Shown here: one piece after another, positions 16,647 to 31,719 of the stretch | How the letters are laid out: each line of letters begins with the position of its first letter | Numbering within the stretch: position 1 is the stretch's first letter | Source of the DNA: Defluviimonas sp. SAOS-178_SWC | GTDB lineage: Bacteria; Pseudomonadota; Alphaproteobacteria; Rhodobacterales; Rhodobacteraceae | Assembly (NCBI RefSeq): GCF_039830135.1 | Contig: NZ_CP156081.1 | Span: 1,164,001-1,228,000 of the forward strand | Direction of reading: 5' to 3' | DNA: 64,000 bases | The notes under the pieces: generated by a model | The model's input: the letters and a program-made list of their open reading frames with translations, nothing else | Databases searched by the model: none | What the model was told of the DNA's origin: nothing | Translations under genes and position numbers: made by a program

Positions 16647-17846
16647 ATGGACAAACCCATGCGCGAGGCCGAGCCGTTTTTCTCCCAGCCGGTGCGGCAG
16701 GTTGCGATGATGCTCCTCGTCTCGGCCCTGGTCGGGGCGGGCGCTTATGTCGCTTACGGACCAATCTTTTCGATCTTCATCGCCAATCCCTGGCTGAACG
16801 GGCTGATCCTCGCGGTCTTCGTCCTCGGCGTGCTGACCTGCTTCTGGCAGGTCGCGCAGCTCATGCGCTCGGTAAGCTGGATCGAGGGCTTCGCCGCCCA
16901 CCGTCCGGGGCATGAGATCACCATCGCGCCCCGGCTTCTCGCGCCTCTGGCGGCGCTCCTGCGCTCGCGCGGGCCACGGGCCGGGCAGATCTCGAACTCC
17001 TCGGCCCGGTCGATCCTCGAATCCGTCGCCACACGCATCGACGAGGCGCGGGACATCACCCGCTACCTCGCGAGCCTTTTGATCTTCCTCGGCCTGCTCG
17101 GCACCTTCTACGGCCTCGCCATCACCGTTCCGGCGGTCGTCGACACCATCCGCGCGCTCGCCCCGCAGGAGGGCGAGAGCGGCACCCAGGTTTTCGACAA
17201 GCTGATGAGCGGGCTCGAGGCGCAGCTTGGCGGGATGGGCACGGCGTTTTCCTCCTCGCTGCTCGGCCTTGCCGGGTCGCTCGTGGTCGGGCTTCTGGAG
17301 CTTTTCGCCGGCCACGGCCAGAACCGCTTCTACCGCGAGCTTGAGGAATGGCTCACCTCCTTCACCCGCCTCTCCTTCGCGAGCGGCGAGGGCGAGGGCG
17401 CCTTCGATCAGGAGGCGGTGGCGGGGGTTCTCGACCACATGGCCGGGCAGGTCGAGACCTTGCAGGCAATCCTCGAGCGCACCGATGCCGGGCGCGCGGC
17501 GGTGAACGCGCGGCTCGAAGGCGTGGTTGCGGCGGTCGAGGGGTTGACGCGGCGGCTTGAGGCCGAGACGGGGTCGAACGCGCAGCTTGCCCGCATCGCC
17601 GAGGGGCAGGACCGGATGGTCGCTTTGATGGAGAAGGCCGGCCAGGACATTCGCGTCGATGGCGTCGATGGCGGCGATGCCGAAAGCCGGATGCGGCTGC
17701 GTTCCATCGACGTGCAGCTTCTCAAGCTCCTCGAAGAGGTGGCGGCGGGGCGGCAGGAAAGCATGGCCGACCTGCGCGGCGACCTCGGCGAGCTGACCCG
17801 CGCGGTGCGCGCGCTCGCCCGCGCCGACGCCGCCCGGAGGGGCTGA
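16647..17846 (+). CDS. MotA/TolQ/ExbB proton channel family protein
   Basis: The protein has 399 residues and four membrane segments near 19-38, 49-71, 139-165 and 199-221. The third and fourth contain the family pattern: LLGTFYGLAITVPAVVD and GMGTAFSSSLLGLAGSLVVGLLEL. After the fourth helix a charged, helical cytoplasmic tail of about 170 residues follows. ExbB/MotA proteins form pentameric proton-driven rotors around a dimer of the partner subunit. The partner here is the OmpA-domain gene that starts one base after this stop. The job done by this motor is unknown; it does not match flagellar MotAB or TolQR by context. Confidence 0.85.
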   Translation: MDKPMREAEPFFSQPVRQVAMMLLVSALVGAGAYVAYGPIFSIFIANPWLNGLILAVFVLGVLTCFWQVAQLMRSVSWIEGFAAHRPGHEITIAPRLLAPLAALLRSRGPRAGQISNSSARSILESVATRIDEARDITRYLASLLIFLGLLGTFYGLAITVPAVVDTIRALAPQEGESGTQVFDKLMSGLEAQLGGMGTAFSSSLLGLAGSLVVGLLELFAGHGQNRFYRELEEWLTSFTRLSFASGEGEGAFDQEAVAGVLDHMAGQVETLQAILERTDAGRAAVNARLEGVVAAVEGLTRRLEAETGSNAQLARIAEGQDRMVALMEKAGQDIRVDGVDGGDAESRMRLRSIDVQLLKLLEEVAAGRQESMADLRGDLGELTRAVRALARADAARRG

Positions 17847-17847
17847 G

Positions 17848-19674
17848 ATGGCGCTGTCGCAGGGGAGGGGAGGGCAACGCTTCTCGGCCAATATCTGGCC
17901 CGGCTTCGTCGACGCGATGACGGCGCTTCTGATGGTGCTGATGTTCGTGCTGACGATCTTCATGATCGTCCAGTTCACGCTCCGCGAGACCATCAACACC
18001 CAGGACGACGAGCTTGCGGCGCTGGCCGATCAGGTCGCCGGGCTTGCCGACGCGCTCGGGCTCGAACGCGGGCGGACGGCGGACCTGAACGCGGAGGTCG
18101 CCGGGCTGTCGGCCAATCTCACCGACGCCAAAGCCGCCGCCGACCGCCAGTCGGCCCTGATCGCGACGCTGACCTCGCAGATCGAAGGCCAGACCGCCAA
18201 GCTGTCGGAGGCGGAGGCAAAGATCACATCGTTCGAGGCGCAGGTCGCCTCGCTTCTGTCCGAACGCGACGCGGCGCGCGGTGAGGCTGACGCCCTTGGC
18301 GCCGAACGCGATCAACTTCTGACGGCGCAGGAGGCGCTGAACCTCGCCGTGGCCAAGGCGCGCGAGGAGATCGACGCGCAGGCCGAGGCCGCCCGACTTG
18401 CCGCCGCGCGGCGCGCGGCGCTGGAGGCTTTGACTGCCGACCTGCGGGCGCGGGCCGAAAAGGACGCGGCTGCTTTGGCCGAGACCCAGGGCACGCTCGA
18501 CGACAAGGCGAAGGCGCTGAGCGACGCCGAGGCGGCTCGGCTCGCCGAAGCCGCCGCGGCCGAGGCGCTCCGGACTCGGCTCAAGGGTGCCGAGGACGAG
18601 TTGACCGCGATGACGCTTGCCCTGGAAGACGAGCGCAAGAAGGCCGAGGACACGCTGACACTTCTGGCCGCCGCCGAGGCCGCGCGCAAGGATCTCGACG
18701 GCAAGCTCGCGGCTGCCCTTCTGGCGCAGAATGCGAGCGCCGAGGAACTCGCCGCCGCCCGCGCCGCCGCCGAGGCGACAAGAACCGCCAGCGCCTCCGA
18801 CCGGCAGGCGATCGAGACCGAACTTGCCGCAGCGCTCGCCGCCAAGCTGTCCGCCGAACAGACCGCCGAGACCACGCTGAGCGAGGCCGAGCGTCAGAAG
18901 GCGCTCCTCGCCGCCGCCAATGCCCGGCTCGCCGAGGAAAGGGCCGCCTCTGCCGAAGCGGCGCGGAAGGTGGCGCTTCTCAACCAGCAGATCACCGCAC
19001 TCCGCAGCCAGCTTGGCTCGCTCCAGAACCTCCTCGACGCCTCCGCCGCCAAGGATGCCGATTCCCGCGTGCAGATCGAAGCCCTGGGCAGCCAGCTCAA
19101 TTCCGCCCTTGCCCGCGTCGCCGCCGAGGAAAAGCGCCGGGCGGCCTTGGAAGAGGCCGAGCGGATCCGGCTCGAGGAGGAGGCGAAGGCGCTGAAGGCC
19201 GAAACCAGGGAACTGTCGCGCTACCGCTCGGAATTCTTCGGCAAGCTCTCCGAAGTTCTCGCGGGCCGAGAAGGCGTGCGGGTCGTCGGCGACCGCTTCG
19301 TCTTTTCCTCCGAAGTGCTCTTCGAGCCCGGCGCGGCGGATCTTGCCCCCGAAGGCCGCAGCCAGATCGCCGGGGTCGTCGCCACGTTGCAGGAGGTCGC
19401 GGCGGCCATCCCGCCGGAGATCGACTGGATCATCCGCGTCGACGGCCATACCGACAACGTGCCGCTGTCGGGCTTCGGCCAGTTCCACGACAACTGGGAA
19501 CTGAGCCAGGCCCGCGCGCTTTCGGTCGTGCGCTACATGCAGAACAGCCTCGGCTTCCCGCCCGAACGGCTGGCCGCGGCCGGCTTCGGCGAATACCGTC
19601 CGGTGGCGGAGGGCGACACGCCCGAAGCCCGGGCGCAGAACCGGAGGATCGAACTGAAGCTGACCGAACGCTGA
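17848..19674 (+). CDS. MotB-like protein with long coiled coil and OmpA peptidoglycan-binding domain
   Basis: The protein has 608 residues. A single membrane helix (residues 22-44) begins FVDAMTALLMVLMFVLTIF, where Asp22 stands where MotB/TolR carry the proton-binding aspartate. Residues 50 to about 465 are an alanine-, glutamate- and lysine-rich coiled coil with no long break. Residues 477-608 form an OmpA-like domain, with FEPGAADLAPEGRSQI and the peptidoglycan-binding segment VDGHTDNVPLSG followed by LSQARALSVVRYM and RIELKL. It starts one base after the ExbB-like gene and must be its partner. The coiled coil is far longer than in MotB or TolR. Confidence 0.87.
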   Translation: MALSQGRGGQRFSANIWPGFVDAMTALLMVLMFVLTIFMIVQFTLRETINTQDDELAALADQVAGLADALGLERGRTADLNAEVAGLSANLTDAKAAADRQSALIATLTSQIEGQTAKLSEAEAKITSFEAQVASLLSERDAARGEADALGAERDQLLTAQEALNLAVAKAREEIDAQAEAARLAAARRAALEALTADLRARAEKDAAALAETQGTLDDKAKALSDAEAARLAEAAAAEALRTRLKGAEDELTAMTLALEDERKKAEDTLTLLAAAEAARKDLDGKLAAALLAQNASAEELAAARAAAEATRTASASDRQAIETELAAALAAKLSAEQTAETTLSEAERQKALLAAANARLAEERAASAEAARKVALLNQQITALRSQLGSLQNLLDASAAKDADSRVQIEALGSQLNSALARVAAEEKRRAALEEAERIRLEEEAKALKAETRELSRYRSEFFGKLSEVLAGREGVRVVGDRFVFSSEVLFEPGAADLAPEGRSQIAGVVATLQEVAAAIPPEIDWIIRVDGHTDNVPLSGFGQFHDNWELSQARALSVVRYMQNSLGFPPERLAAAGFGEYRPVAEGDTPEARAQNRRIELKLTER

Positions 19675-19771
19675 GCGGTGGCGGCACGAAGGCTTTGTGG
19701 TACCTTGCCCGCCATCCGTCATCGGCGGCGCGGGGCTGTTCGATGCCACCGGATCGAGCGGAGCGATGCCG

Positions 19772-20158
19772 ATGTCCAAAAGGTTTGTCGTGGCGGCGGA
19801 CGGAGTGCCGCCATCTCCATCGCCGATCAGCAATGCCGTTGTGGTCGGCAATCAGTGCTGGATCAGCGGGCAGTTGTCCGTCGGACCCGACGGCAAGTAT
19901 GCGCCAGGGACCGCGCGGGAAGAAGCCGAACGCGCGTTCGCGCATGTCTTCCGTATTGCCGAGGCGGCGGGGTTTGACAGGACCGATATCGTCTACGTCG
20001 ATCTCGCGTTCATTGATCTGGCCGACGTGGGCGAAGTGAACGCACTGTATGGGACGCTTTTTCCGGAAGGCCGACGACCAGCCCGCACCATCTACCAGGC
20101 GGCGGCGCTTCCCTTTGGTGGCCGAATAAAGGTTCAGGCGGTGGCCGCACGGGAATGA
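19772..20158 (+). CDS. RidA/YjgF/Rid family protein
   Basis: This protein of 128 residues has the small trimeric chorismate-mutase-like fold that hydrolyses reactive enamines and imines from PLP enzymes. Family segments are present: SNAVVVGNQCWISGQLSVG near residue 20, EEAERAFAHVFRIAEAAG near 50 and ARTIYQAAALPFGGRIKVQAVA at the end. The usual C-terminal arginine of active RidA, in RxxxQVAxLP, is seen as ARTIYQAAALP. GCGGAG lies eight bases before ATG 19772. The ATG two codons earlier is too close. It may also belong to a less studied Rid subgroup. Confidence 0.85.
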   Translation: MSKRFVVAADGVPPSPSPISNAVVVGNQCWISGQLSVGPDGKYAPGTAREEAERAFAHVFRIAEAAGFDRTDIVYVDLAFIDLADVGEVNALYGTLFPEGRRPARTIYQAAALPFGGRIKVQAVAARE

Positions 20159-20185
20159 AAAAGGGCGGCAGGTGCCGCCCTTTTC
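20157..20185. terminator. Bidirectional terminator between ridA and clpA
   Basis: A stem of AAAAGGGCGGC with GCCGCCCTTTTC around AGGT has A residues on one side and T residues on the other. It can stop both ridA and the convergent clpA. Confidence 0.85.
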
Positions 20186-20204
20186 ATATATTCCGCCTTC
20201 GGTT

Positions 20205-22523
<2,319 letters not shown>

Positions 22524-22829
22524 CTTCGTGCTCCTTTCCTTCTGGCAGGTCGGGCCTCAGCCTTCGTCCTACCTTCGCCTCATACTCTTAAACTTCGGTG
22601 GAATTCGGGCAGCTTCAAGTGTTTTCTCGCCGATTTTGTTCTTTGCGAGAGAAGCAGCGCAAAATGTGATCGGATTACGCCCAATAATAACCAAATTGTC
22701 GGAAAACGACCGCATCTCGTGAACGGCCCATGAAGGCGACCGCAGCTTGGGGCGCGTGGAGCCCGACCGACGCTCCCATGCCCGTCGAGGTCGCCGGGAC
22801 GTCTCTTTGCGCTTCAGCCGGCCGGGCGT
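22524..22829. other. Intergenic region carrying the clpA promoter
   Basis: These 306 bases separate the clpA start from the gloB stop, both on the minus strand. On the minus strand CTTGAA occurs at 22614-22619, which resembles a heat-shock sigma -35 element, but no convincing matching -10 was found. No small gene or strong hairpin was seen. Confidence 0.4.
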
Positions 22830-23597
22830 TCAGAACTTGTCCTTGCGGCTCCGGATTTCCACGAAGACCTCGGCGTCGCTGGCGTCCGGCATTCCGACGG
22901 CCCGCTTCACCTCTGGCAGACCGGCCCTCAGGAACGGGTTTGTGGCCAGCTCCTCCGACAGAAGCGACGGGACGGTCGGGCGACCCTCCTGCCGCGCCGC
23001 GTCCACCGCTTCGGCTCTGGATATAAGCGCGGCGTTGCCGGGTTCAATGCTCAGCGCGAAGCGCGCGTTCGCGGCGGTGTACTCATGTCCCGAACAGACC
23101 CGCGTGTCGGGCGGCAACCGGGACAGTTTCGAGAGGCTGCGCCACATCTGCGGCATCGTCCCCTCGAACACGCGTCCACAACCGAGCGCCATCAGGCTGT
23201 CGGCCGTGAAAACGACCTTCGAGGCCGGGAAATGAAAGGCGACATGGCCGACCGTATGGCCCGAAACGTCGATGACCCGGCCCTCGTCCATGCCGATCCG
23301 CACGATGTCGCCTTCGGCAACGGCCTCGTCGAGCGGCGGCAGCCGGTGGGCGTCGGCGGCCGCGCCGATCACACGGGCGCCGGTCGCCGCGGCCAGGGCC
23401 TTGACCCCGGCGATATGGTCATCATGGTGATGCGTGATCAGGATGTGGCTCGCCCGCCAGCCGCGCTCGCGGAGCGCGTTCAGGATGGGCGCGGCTTCGG
23501 GCACGTCGACGACGGCCGTCGCACCTGTCGCCACGTCATGCGCAAGGAAGGCGTAGTTGTCTTTCAGACAGGGGACGGTGACGATGTCCAGCGGCAT
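22830..23597 (-). CDS. gloB: Hydroxyacylglutathione hydrolase (glyoxalase II)
   Basis: This 255-residue metallo-beta-lactamase fold enzyme hydrolyses S-D-lactoylglutathione to lactate and glutathione. The dinuclear metal motif THHHDDH is near residues 55-61, with further metal ligands in [13 protein letters not shown] near 130 and [17 protein letters not shown] near 150, and the glutathione-binding [15 protein letters not shown] near 185. Length matches the family. It is divergent from a methyltransferase gene with only 62 bases between them. Confidence 0.95.
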   Translation of the reverse strand: MPLDIVTVPCLKDNYAFLAHDVATGATAVVDVPEAAPILNALRERGWRASHILITHHHDDHIAGVKALAAATGARVIGAAADAHRLPPLDEAVAEGDIVRIGMDEGRVIDVSGHTVGHVAFHFPASKVVFTADSLMALGCGRVFEGTMPQMWRSLSKLSRLPPDTRVCSGHEYTAANARFALSIEPGNAALISRAEAVDAARQEGRPTVPSLLSEELATNPFLRAGLPEVKRAVGMPDASDAEVFVEIRSRKDKF

Positions 23598-23659
23598 GGC
23601 TTTTCGTGTCCGTTTCCGTATGCTTCACGCGACTTTTGCCGAATGACGCGACGGACGCA

Positions 23660-24406
23660 ATGCATCTCGACGTTCTTGACCTGCGGAATTTCTACTACCG
23701 CACCCAGCTTGGCCGGGTGGCGCAGAAGGCGATCCGCGATCAGGTGACCAAGCTCTGGCCGCCGGCCAAGGGCCAGACCGTCGCCGGCTTCGGCTTCGCC
23801 GTCCCCCTGCTTCGGCCCTATCTTTCGGACTCGCGCCGGGTCATCGGGCTGATGCCCGCGCCGCAAGGTGTCATGCCGTGGCCTGCGGGAATGGAGAATG
23901 TTTCGGTCCTGTGCGAGGAGACACAGTGGCCGCTTGATACCGGGATGGTCGACCGGCTTGTGATGATGCACGGACTCGAGACATCGGAAAACGCGACCGC
24001 GCTCCTCGACGAATGCTGGCGCGTGCTGGGGCCCGGTGGGCGTGCGCTTTTCGTCGTGCCGAACCGGTCGGGGCTCTGGTCGCGGTCGGACAAGACGCCT
24101 TTCGGCTACGGCCGGCCCTATTCCATGAGCCAGCTCGACTCCCAGCTCCGGCGTCACAGCTTCGCCGCCGAACGCCAGCAATCGGCGCTCTTCGCGCCGC
24201 CAAGCTCGCGCCGGTTCTGGCTCCGGACGGCGCCCGCCTGGGAGCGGTTCGGCCACCGGGTCTCGTCGGTTCTGGCGGGGGGCGTGCTGATGCTCGAAGT
24301 GTCCAAGCAGGTCCATGCGCCCCAGCGGCCCGGCCTCGCCGCTGCCGTCAAGCGGCCGCTCAAGGTGCTCGAAGCGTTGCCGAAGCCGGCTGCGGAGCCG
24401 GCGTGA
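23660..24406 (+). CDS. Class I SAM-dependent methyltransferase
   Basis: The protein has 248 residues. It has a methyltransferase-11-like layout, but the glycine-rich SAM motif is atypical ([14 protein letters not shown] near residue 38). [39 protein letters not shown] near residues 93-132 is the conserved post-motif region. The start at 23660 was taken because the residues upstream are not family-like. The substrate is unknown. Such genes are regularly next to gloB in Rhodobacterales. Confidence 0.75.
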   Translation: MHLDVLDLRNFYYRTQLGRVAQKAIRDQVTKLWPPAKGQTVAGFGFAVPLLRPYLSDSRRVIGLMPAPQGVMPWPAGMENVSVLCEETQWPLDTGMVDRLVMMHGLETSENATALLDECWRVLGPGGRALFVVPNRSGLWSRSDKTPFGYGRPYSMSQLDSQLRRHSFAAERQQSALFAPPSSRRFWLRTAPAWERFGHRVSSVLAGGVLMLEVSKQVHAPQRPGLAAAVKRPLKVLEALPKPAAEPA

Positions 24407-24720
24407 CGCAGGTGCGGCGGCAAGGGCGCGAGATGCCGGGAACAGTGCGACACGGACCCCTTTCGAGGGGATTCTGGCTGCCCCGGCGGATGTTAACGTC
24501 CAAACTTCGAGTGCCGGAAATGCCGCACTTTGCCGCACGGCGGCGAAATGCCTGAAAAGGCACGATTTCCCGGTTCCCAATTAGTTCACCAAGGCGGTTG
24601 CGAGGCTCGAACGCCTCTGCTACACCCGCGCCGAATTCAGACGTGCGCCTACAGTGCACGCCATGGGTGGCCTCTGACCTGACAAAGAGGCGATGGGACA
24701 GAACAATCGGAAGGGTGGAC
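24407..24720. other. Intergenic region upstream of the F1-ATPase operon
   Basis: These 314 bases carry the atp promoter at 24598-24626. I see no gene with a ribosome site and no clear hairpin in the rest. Confidence 0.5.
24598..24626 (+). promoter_or_regulatory. Candidate promoter of the atpHAGDC operon
   Basis: TTGCGA (24598-24603) and TACACC (24621-24626) are separated by 17 bases and lie about 95 bases before the atpH start. The pair resembles strong housekeeping promoters of alphaproteobacteria. Confidence 0.55.
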
Positions 24721-25280
24721 GTGTCCGAACCAGCTTCGATATCCGCAGGGATCGCCGGACGCTATGCGACGGCCGTGTTTGAACTCGCCAAGGAAGCCAA
24801 GGGGCTCGCGGCGCTGGAAGCCGACATTACGGCGCTGGGCGGCGCATTGAATGACAGCGCCGAACTGCGCGCCGTCATCGCATCGCCGGTCTATTCCCGC
24901 GACGACCAGGCCAAGGCGATGGCGGCGCTTGCAAAGAAGATGAAGCTTTCGGCGACGCTTGCCGGCACGCTCGGCCTCATGGCCTCGAACCGCCGCCTCT
25001 TCGTCCTGCCGCAGCTTCTGTCGTCCCTTCAGGCGATGATCGCCGAAGAGAAGGGCGAGGTGACCGCCGACGTGACCGCCGCCGCCGCGCTGACCAAGGC
25101 GCAGTCGGACAAGCTGGCCGCGTCGCTGAAGAAGACGGTCGGCAAGACCGTCAAGCTCAATACCACCGTTGATGAAAGCCTCATCGGCGGACTTATCGTC
25201 AAAGTGGGCTCGAAGATGATCGACACCTCGATCCGCTCGAAGCTCGCTTCCCTCCAGAATGCTATGAAAGAGGTCGGATA

Positions 25281-25281
<1 letters not shown>
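24721..25281 (+). CDS. atpH: F1Fo ATP synthase subunit delta
   Basis: This 186-residue stator subunit joins F1 to the peripheral stalk. The N-terminal helical domain includes [19 protein letters not shown], and the C-terminal part has the family ending [22 protein letters not shown]. The start is GTG at 24721 with GGAAGGG just upstream. A second in-frame GTG lies six bases earlier. The stop shares one base with atpA (TAATG), so the genes are coupled. Confidence 0.95.
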
Positions 25282-26819
<1,538 letters not shown>

Positions 26820-26843
26820 CGCGCGGGAGGGAAGGACAGGGAT

Positions 26844-29181
<2,338 letters not shown>

Positions 29182-29190
29182 GGGGGCAAC

Positions 29191-29607
29191 ATGGCCGATA
29201 CGATGCAGTTCGATCTCGTCAGCCCTGAACGGCGGCTCGCCTCCGTTCAGGCGCGCGAGGTCCGCATTCCGGGCGCGGCCGGTGACCTGACCGCAATGCC
29301 GGGGCATGCGCCGCTGATCACGACGCTGCGTCCGGGCATCCTCAGGATCGTCAAGGCCGACGGCGGGACCGACGACTACGCGGTGACCGGCGGTTTTGCC
29401 GAGATCTCCGGCGACGGCACGACGCTTCTCGCCGAGGAGGCGCTGCATGTCAGCGAGGTGACGTCTGACGTGGTGAAGCGGTTCGTGGCCCGCGCGGAAG
29501 AGGGGCTTCGGGTGGCCAAGGAGGCGGGGCATCACGACCTCGTCGACGACGCGGCCAAGCTTCTCGCCGACATGGTGGCGATGGGCGATCACATCGGCAT
29601 CTCGTAA
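29191..29607 (+). CDS. atpC: F1Fo ATP synthase subunit epsilon
   Basis: This 138-residue subunit of the central stalk also inhibits ATP hydrolysis. The N-terminal beta sandwich is visible ([43 protein letters not shown]), followed by a helical C-terminal part. GGGGGCAAC lies before the ATG, 9 bases after atpD. It ends the operon and is followed by a terminator. Confidence 0.97.
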   Translation: MADTMQFDLVSPERRLASVQAREVRIPGAAGDLTAMPGHAPLITTLRPGILRIVKADGGTDDYAVTGGFAEISGDGTTLLAEEALHVSEVTSDVVKRFVARAEEGLRVAKEAGHHDLVDDAAKLLADMVAMGDHIGIS

Positions 29608-29634
29608 GGCGCCGCCCTTCGAATGCGCGAACAG

Positions 29635-29661
29635 ACGGCTCCCTCGCGGGGGCCGTTCTCA
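29635..29661 (+). terminator. Rho-independent terminator of the atp operon
   Basis: ACGGCTCCC pairs with GGGGGCCGT (one G-T pair) around TCGC and is followed by TCTCATTTC. It lies 28 bases after atpC. Confidence 0.75.
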
Positions 29662-29750
29662 TTTCTGAAAACCCCTTCCCGAAATTGCGCCCCTTCGGCC
29701 ATCCGATGGACGCGCCCATTTCAACCGGGGGCAGTCACAGGACCCGTGCC

Positions 29751-29775
29751 AAGCGGCCCCGGAGAGGGGCCGCTT
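29751..29775. terminator. Strong hairpin downstream of the cysteine-rich gene
   Basis: AAGCGGCCCC and GGGGCCGCTT form a perfect ten-base-pair stem around GGAGA. No clear T tract follows on either strand, so termination of the minus-strand gene at 29795 is likely but not certain. Confidence 0.5.
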
Positions 29776-29794
29776 GTGTCTCGCGCATCGAGGG

Positions 29795-31129
29795 TTAAAC
29801 TTCGTCCGTTTCCGCCTCGCCAACCGGACAGCACCGGTATTCCTGGCTTTTCTCCAGAAGCTGGATCTGCTTGGCGAGCAACTGGTTCATCAGATCCTTG
29901 TGCACGAGGTCGAGTTGCATCGACTTCTGCCGCTCCTCCTCGCAGGTGTTGCACTTGTCGAGGCAGCCCTTGACCACGATGCCCTGCGTCGGCAGGCAGT
30001 AGGTGCGTTCGAAGCTCAGCTCGGCGGCAAGCTTCGCGCCCACCTCGTCCGACCCGGCCTTGGCCAGAATGCCTTCCTTCACGAGATCGTCGTCGACCTT
30101 CTTTAGTACCCGGTCCTGCACGTCCGCCGGAACCGGCTGCACATTGGTCGCGACCCGGAAGGGCGAGGCGACCGCGGTCAGACCGGCAAACCCGCCGATG
30201 CCGATCGAGCCGACGCCCGAGACGACATTCGCCTGCTGCGCCGCCGCCGAGGTCCGCCCCGCCGTCTGCACGTCGAGCCGCGCGGTCTGGGTGGCGAGGA
30301 TGCCGTTCGGCAGCACCTTGACGCCGGTCGCCGGCCGGACGGGCCGCGCCTCGACCGCACTCGACGCCGCCGCGTCGACCACCCGGCGCAGCACCGCGAC
30401 GATGCGGAACCGCAGCGTCTGCTTCTTCACCAGCGGATAGGCGAAATAGGTCACGGCGTGGCACTGGTTCTTGTTCTCGAAGGTCCGGGTCGAGGCCTCA
30501 TAGGCGCTTTCGCTCTCGCCTTCGGCATGGGACCGGCTCTGCACTTCGCCCATCTGTACCGAATTGGCCGCCCGCGTCGCCTGGACCGACCGGTCATGCG
30601 ATGATTGCGCGTGGCTCGACAATTGCCGCAGGAACGACGACGAACTGCGCGAGTTGAAGTCGCCCTCCACGTTGACGCTGCCGCCGCCGGCGAAACCGAT
30701 CGAGGCATAGGAGCCGTCCACATCCGTCTCGAAATCCGAATGCGACGAGGACGAGGCCGAGCCGCTGTCGGTCACCGTCAGGTCGGACATGTAGCGGTCC
30801 ATCGACCGCATATAATACGTCTCCTCCGACGACTGTTCATGCCGGTAGCTGACCTCGGACTCCGCGTCGTAGGTGAAGCGGTTGTTCCGGGTCGAGGTGT
30901 AGAGCCGGACCTTTTCGCCCGGCAGCAGGGTTGTCGAATAGACCACGTCGCCCAGCGACATCGGCCCCGGGCAGCGCTCCAGTTCGGCGACGATGGTGAT
31001 TTCCACCGGCACGTCGAGTTGCCGGTTGGTCAGCCGGTAGGAAATGCGCAGCCGCTCGCAGCAGGGCTCTTTCGCGATTTCAGGGCAACAGGGAAGGTCG
31101 TTGATCGAGATAAGATCGCCATCAGGCAT
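29795..31129 (-). CDS. Cysteine-rich protein of unknown function, 444 residues
   Basis: I do not recognise a named family. No signal peptide or membrane helix is visible. The N-terminus has cysteine pairs (CC at 14-15 and 23-24, one more near 53). A beta-like region follows, with LPGEKVRLYTSTRNNRF near residue 70. Residues about 95-225 are rich in serine, glutamate and glycine (RYMSDLTVTDSGSASSSSHS, FNSRSSSSFLRQLSSHAQSS). A second folded segment has FENKNQCHAVTYFAYPLVK near 228. The C-terminus has a cysteine cluster (GCLDKCNTCEEER near 392), a helical stretch and a terminal CC. The ends could form disulfides or bind metal. It is divergent from an H-type lectin gene, 231 bases apart. GAGGATGTGAG precedes the start. 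Confidence 0.75.
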   Translation of the reverse strand: MPDGDLISINDLPCCPEIAKEPCCERLRISYRLTNRQLDVPVEITIVAELERCPGPMSLGDVVYSTTLLPGEKVRLYTSTRNNRFTYDAESEVSYRHEQSSEETYYMRSMDRYMSDLTVTDSGSASSSSHSDFETDVDGSYASIGFAGGGSVNVEGDFNSRSSSSFLRQLSSHAQSSHDRSVQATRAANSVQMGEVQSRSHAEGESESAYEASTRTFENKNQCHAVTYFAYPLVKKQTLRFRIVAVLRRVVDAAASSAVEARPVRPATGVKVLPNGILATQTARLDVQTAGRTSAAAQQANVVSGVGSIGIGGFAGLTAVASPFRVATNVQPVPADVQDRVLKKVDDDLVKEGILAKAGSDEVGAKLAAELSFERTYCLPTQGIVVKGCLDKCNTCEEERQKSMQLDLVHKDLMNQLLAKQIQLLEKSQEYRCCPVGEAETDEV

Positions 31130-31360
31130 CTCACATCCTCCTCAAATGGGTTTGCTTGAAAACACACCCCCCCACCGCGGCCCCGGCCAAAATCGACTCG
31201 GTGACCGGAAACCGGCGGAAGTGCACTTACCTTACGTTAACTCTCCCTGTGCGGGAATGGTGGAATTCCTCCACAGCCAGATCCTGCCGACCGCCGGGGA
31301 TTTTCCGCTTTTCCGCCGCGTCCCGCCGGGCTTAGATGGTCGAAACGCCGAGGGGTTTGG

Positions 31361-31711
31361 ATGCGACGGCTGAGCAGTCATCTGACGGGGGTCGAGCGCG
31401 GGTCCATCGTGCTGTTTTCCGATTACCAGGACGGCGGTGCGATGTGGACCGGCAATGGCCCGCGAGAATTGCGGCGGATCGTCGAGTTCTCCGAACCGTT
31501 CAGGGCCGAGCCGGTCGTCCATGTCTCGATCTCGATGTGGGACATGGACCAGAAGACCAACCAGCGGGCCGACATTTCGGCCGAGATGGTCAATCCCGAA
31601 GGTTTCGTCATCGTTTTCCGCACCTGGGGCGACACCCGCGTTGCCCGTGTCCGCGCGGATTGGCTGGCGATCGGAGAGGTCGCCAGCGACGACGACTGGG
31701 TGATCGACTAG
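31361..31711 (+). CDS. H-type lectin domain protein
   Basis: This 116-residue protein carries a single H-type lectin domain (PF09458, related to Helix pomatia agglutinin). The signature is the EFSEPFRAEPVVHVSISMWD segment near residue 42 and NPEGFVIVFRTWGDTRVARV near 77, ending DWLAIGE. Such domains trimerise and bind GalNAc-type sugars in animals. In Rhodobacterales many small proteins of this kind exist with unknown ligands. No signal peptide is present. GAGGGG precedes the ATG. It is divergent from the cysteine-rich gene, so a shared control region is possible. Confidence 0.8.
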   Translation: MRRLSSHLTGVERGSIVLFSDYQDGGAMWTGNGPRELRRIVEFSEPFRAEPVVHVSISMWDMDQKTNQRADISAEMVNPEGFVIVFRTWGDTRVARVRADWLAIGEVASDDDWVID

Positions 31712-31719
31712 GACGGCGC

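Noticed and set aside
16647..19674. A Zorya phage-defence system
   Set aside because: The ExbB/OmpA pair resembles ZorAB in type, but no ZorC, ZorD or ZorE effector gene lies beside it, and the long coiled coil is in the OmpA partner instead of the ExbB-like one.
17722..19851. A 709-codon open frame opposite the OmpA-domain gene
   Set aside because: It is the complement of the coiled-coil repeats, which produces Gly/Leu/Arg-rich nonsense. The plus-strand gene has clear domains and coupling.
22524..22829. Heat-shock sigma promoter for clpA
   Set aside because: Only a CTTGAA element is seen. No matching -10 at the right distance was found.
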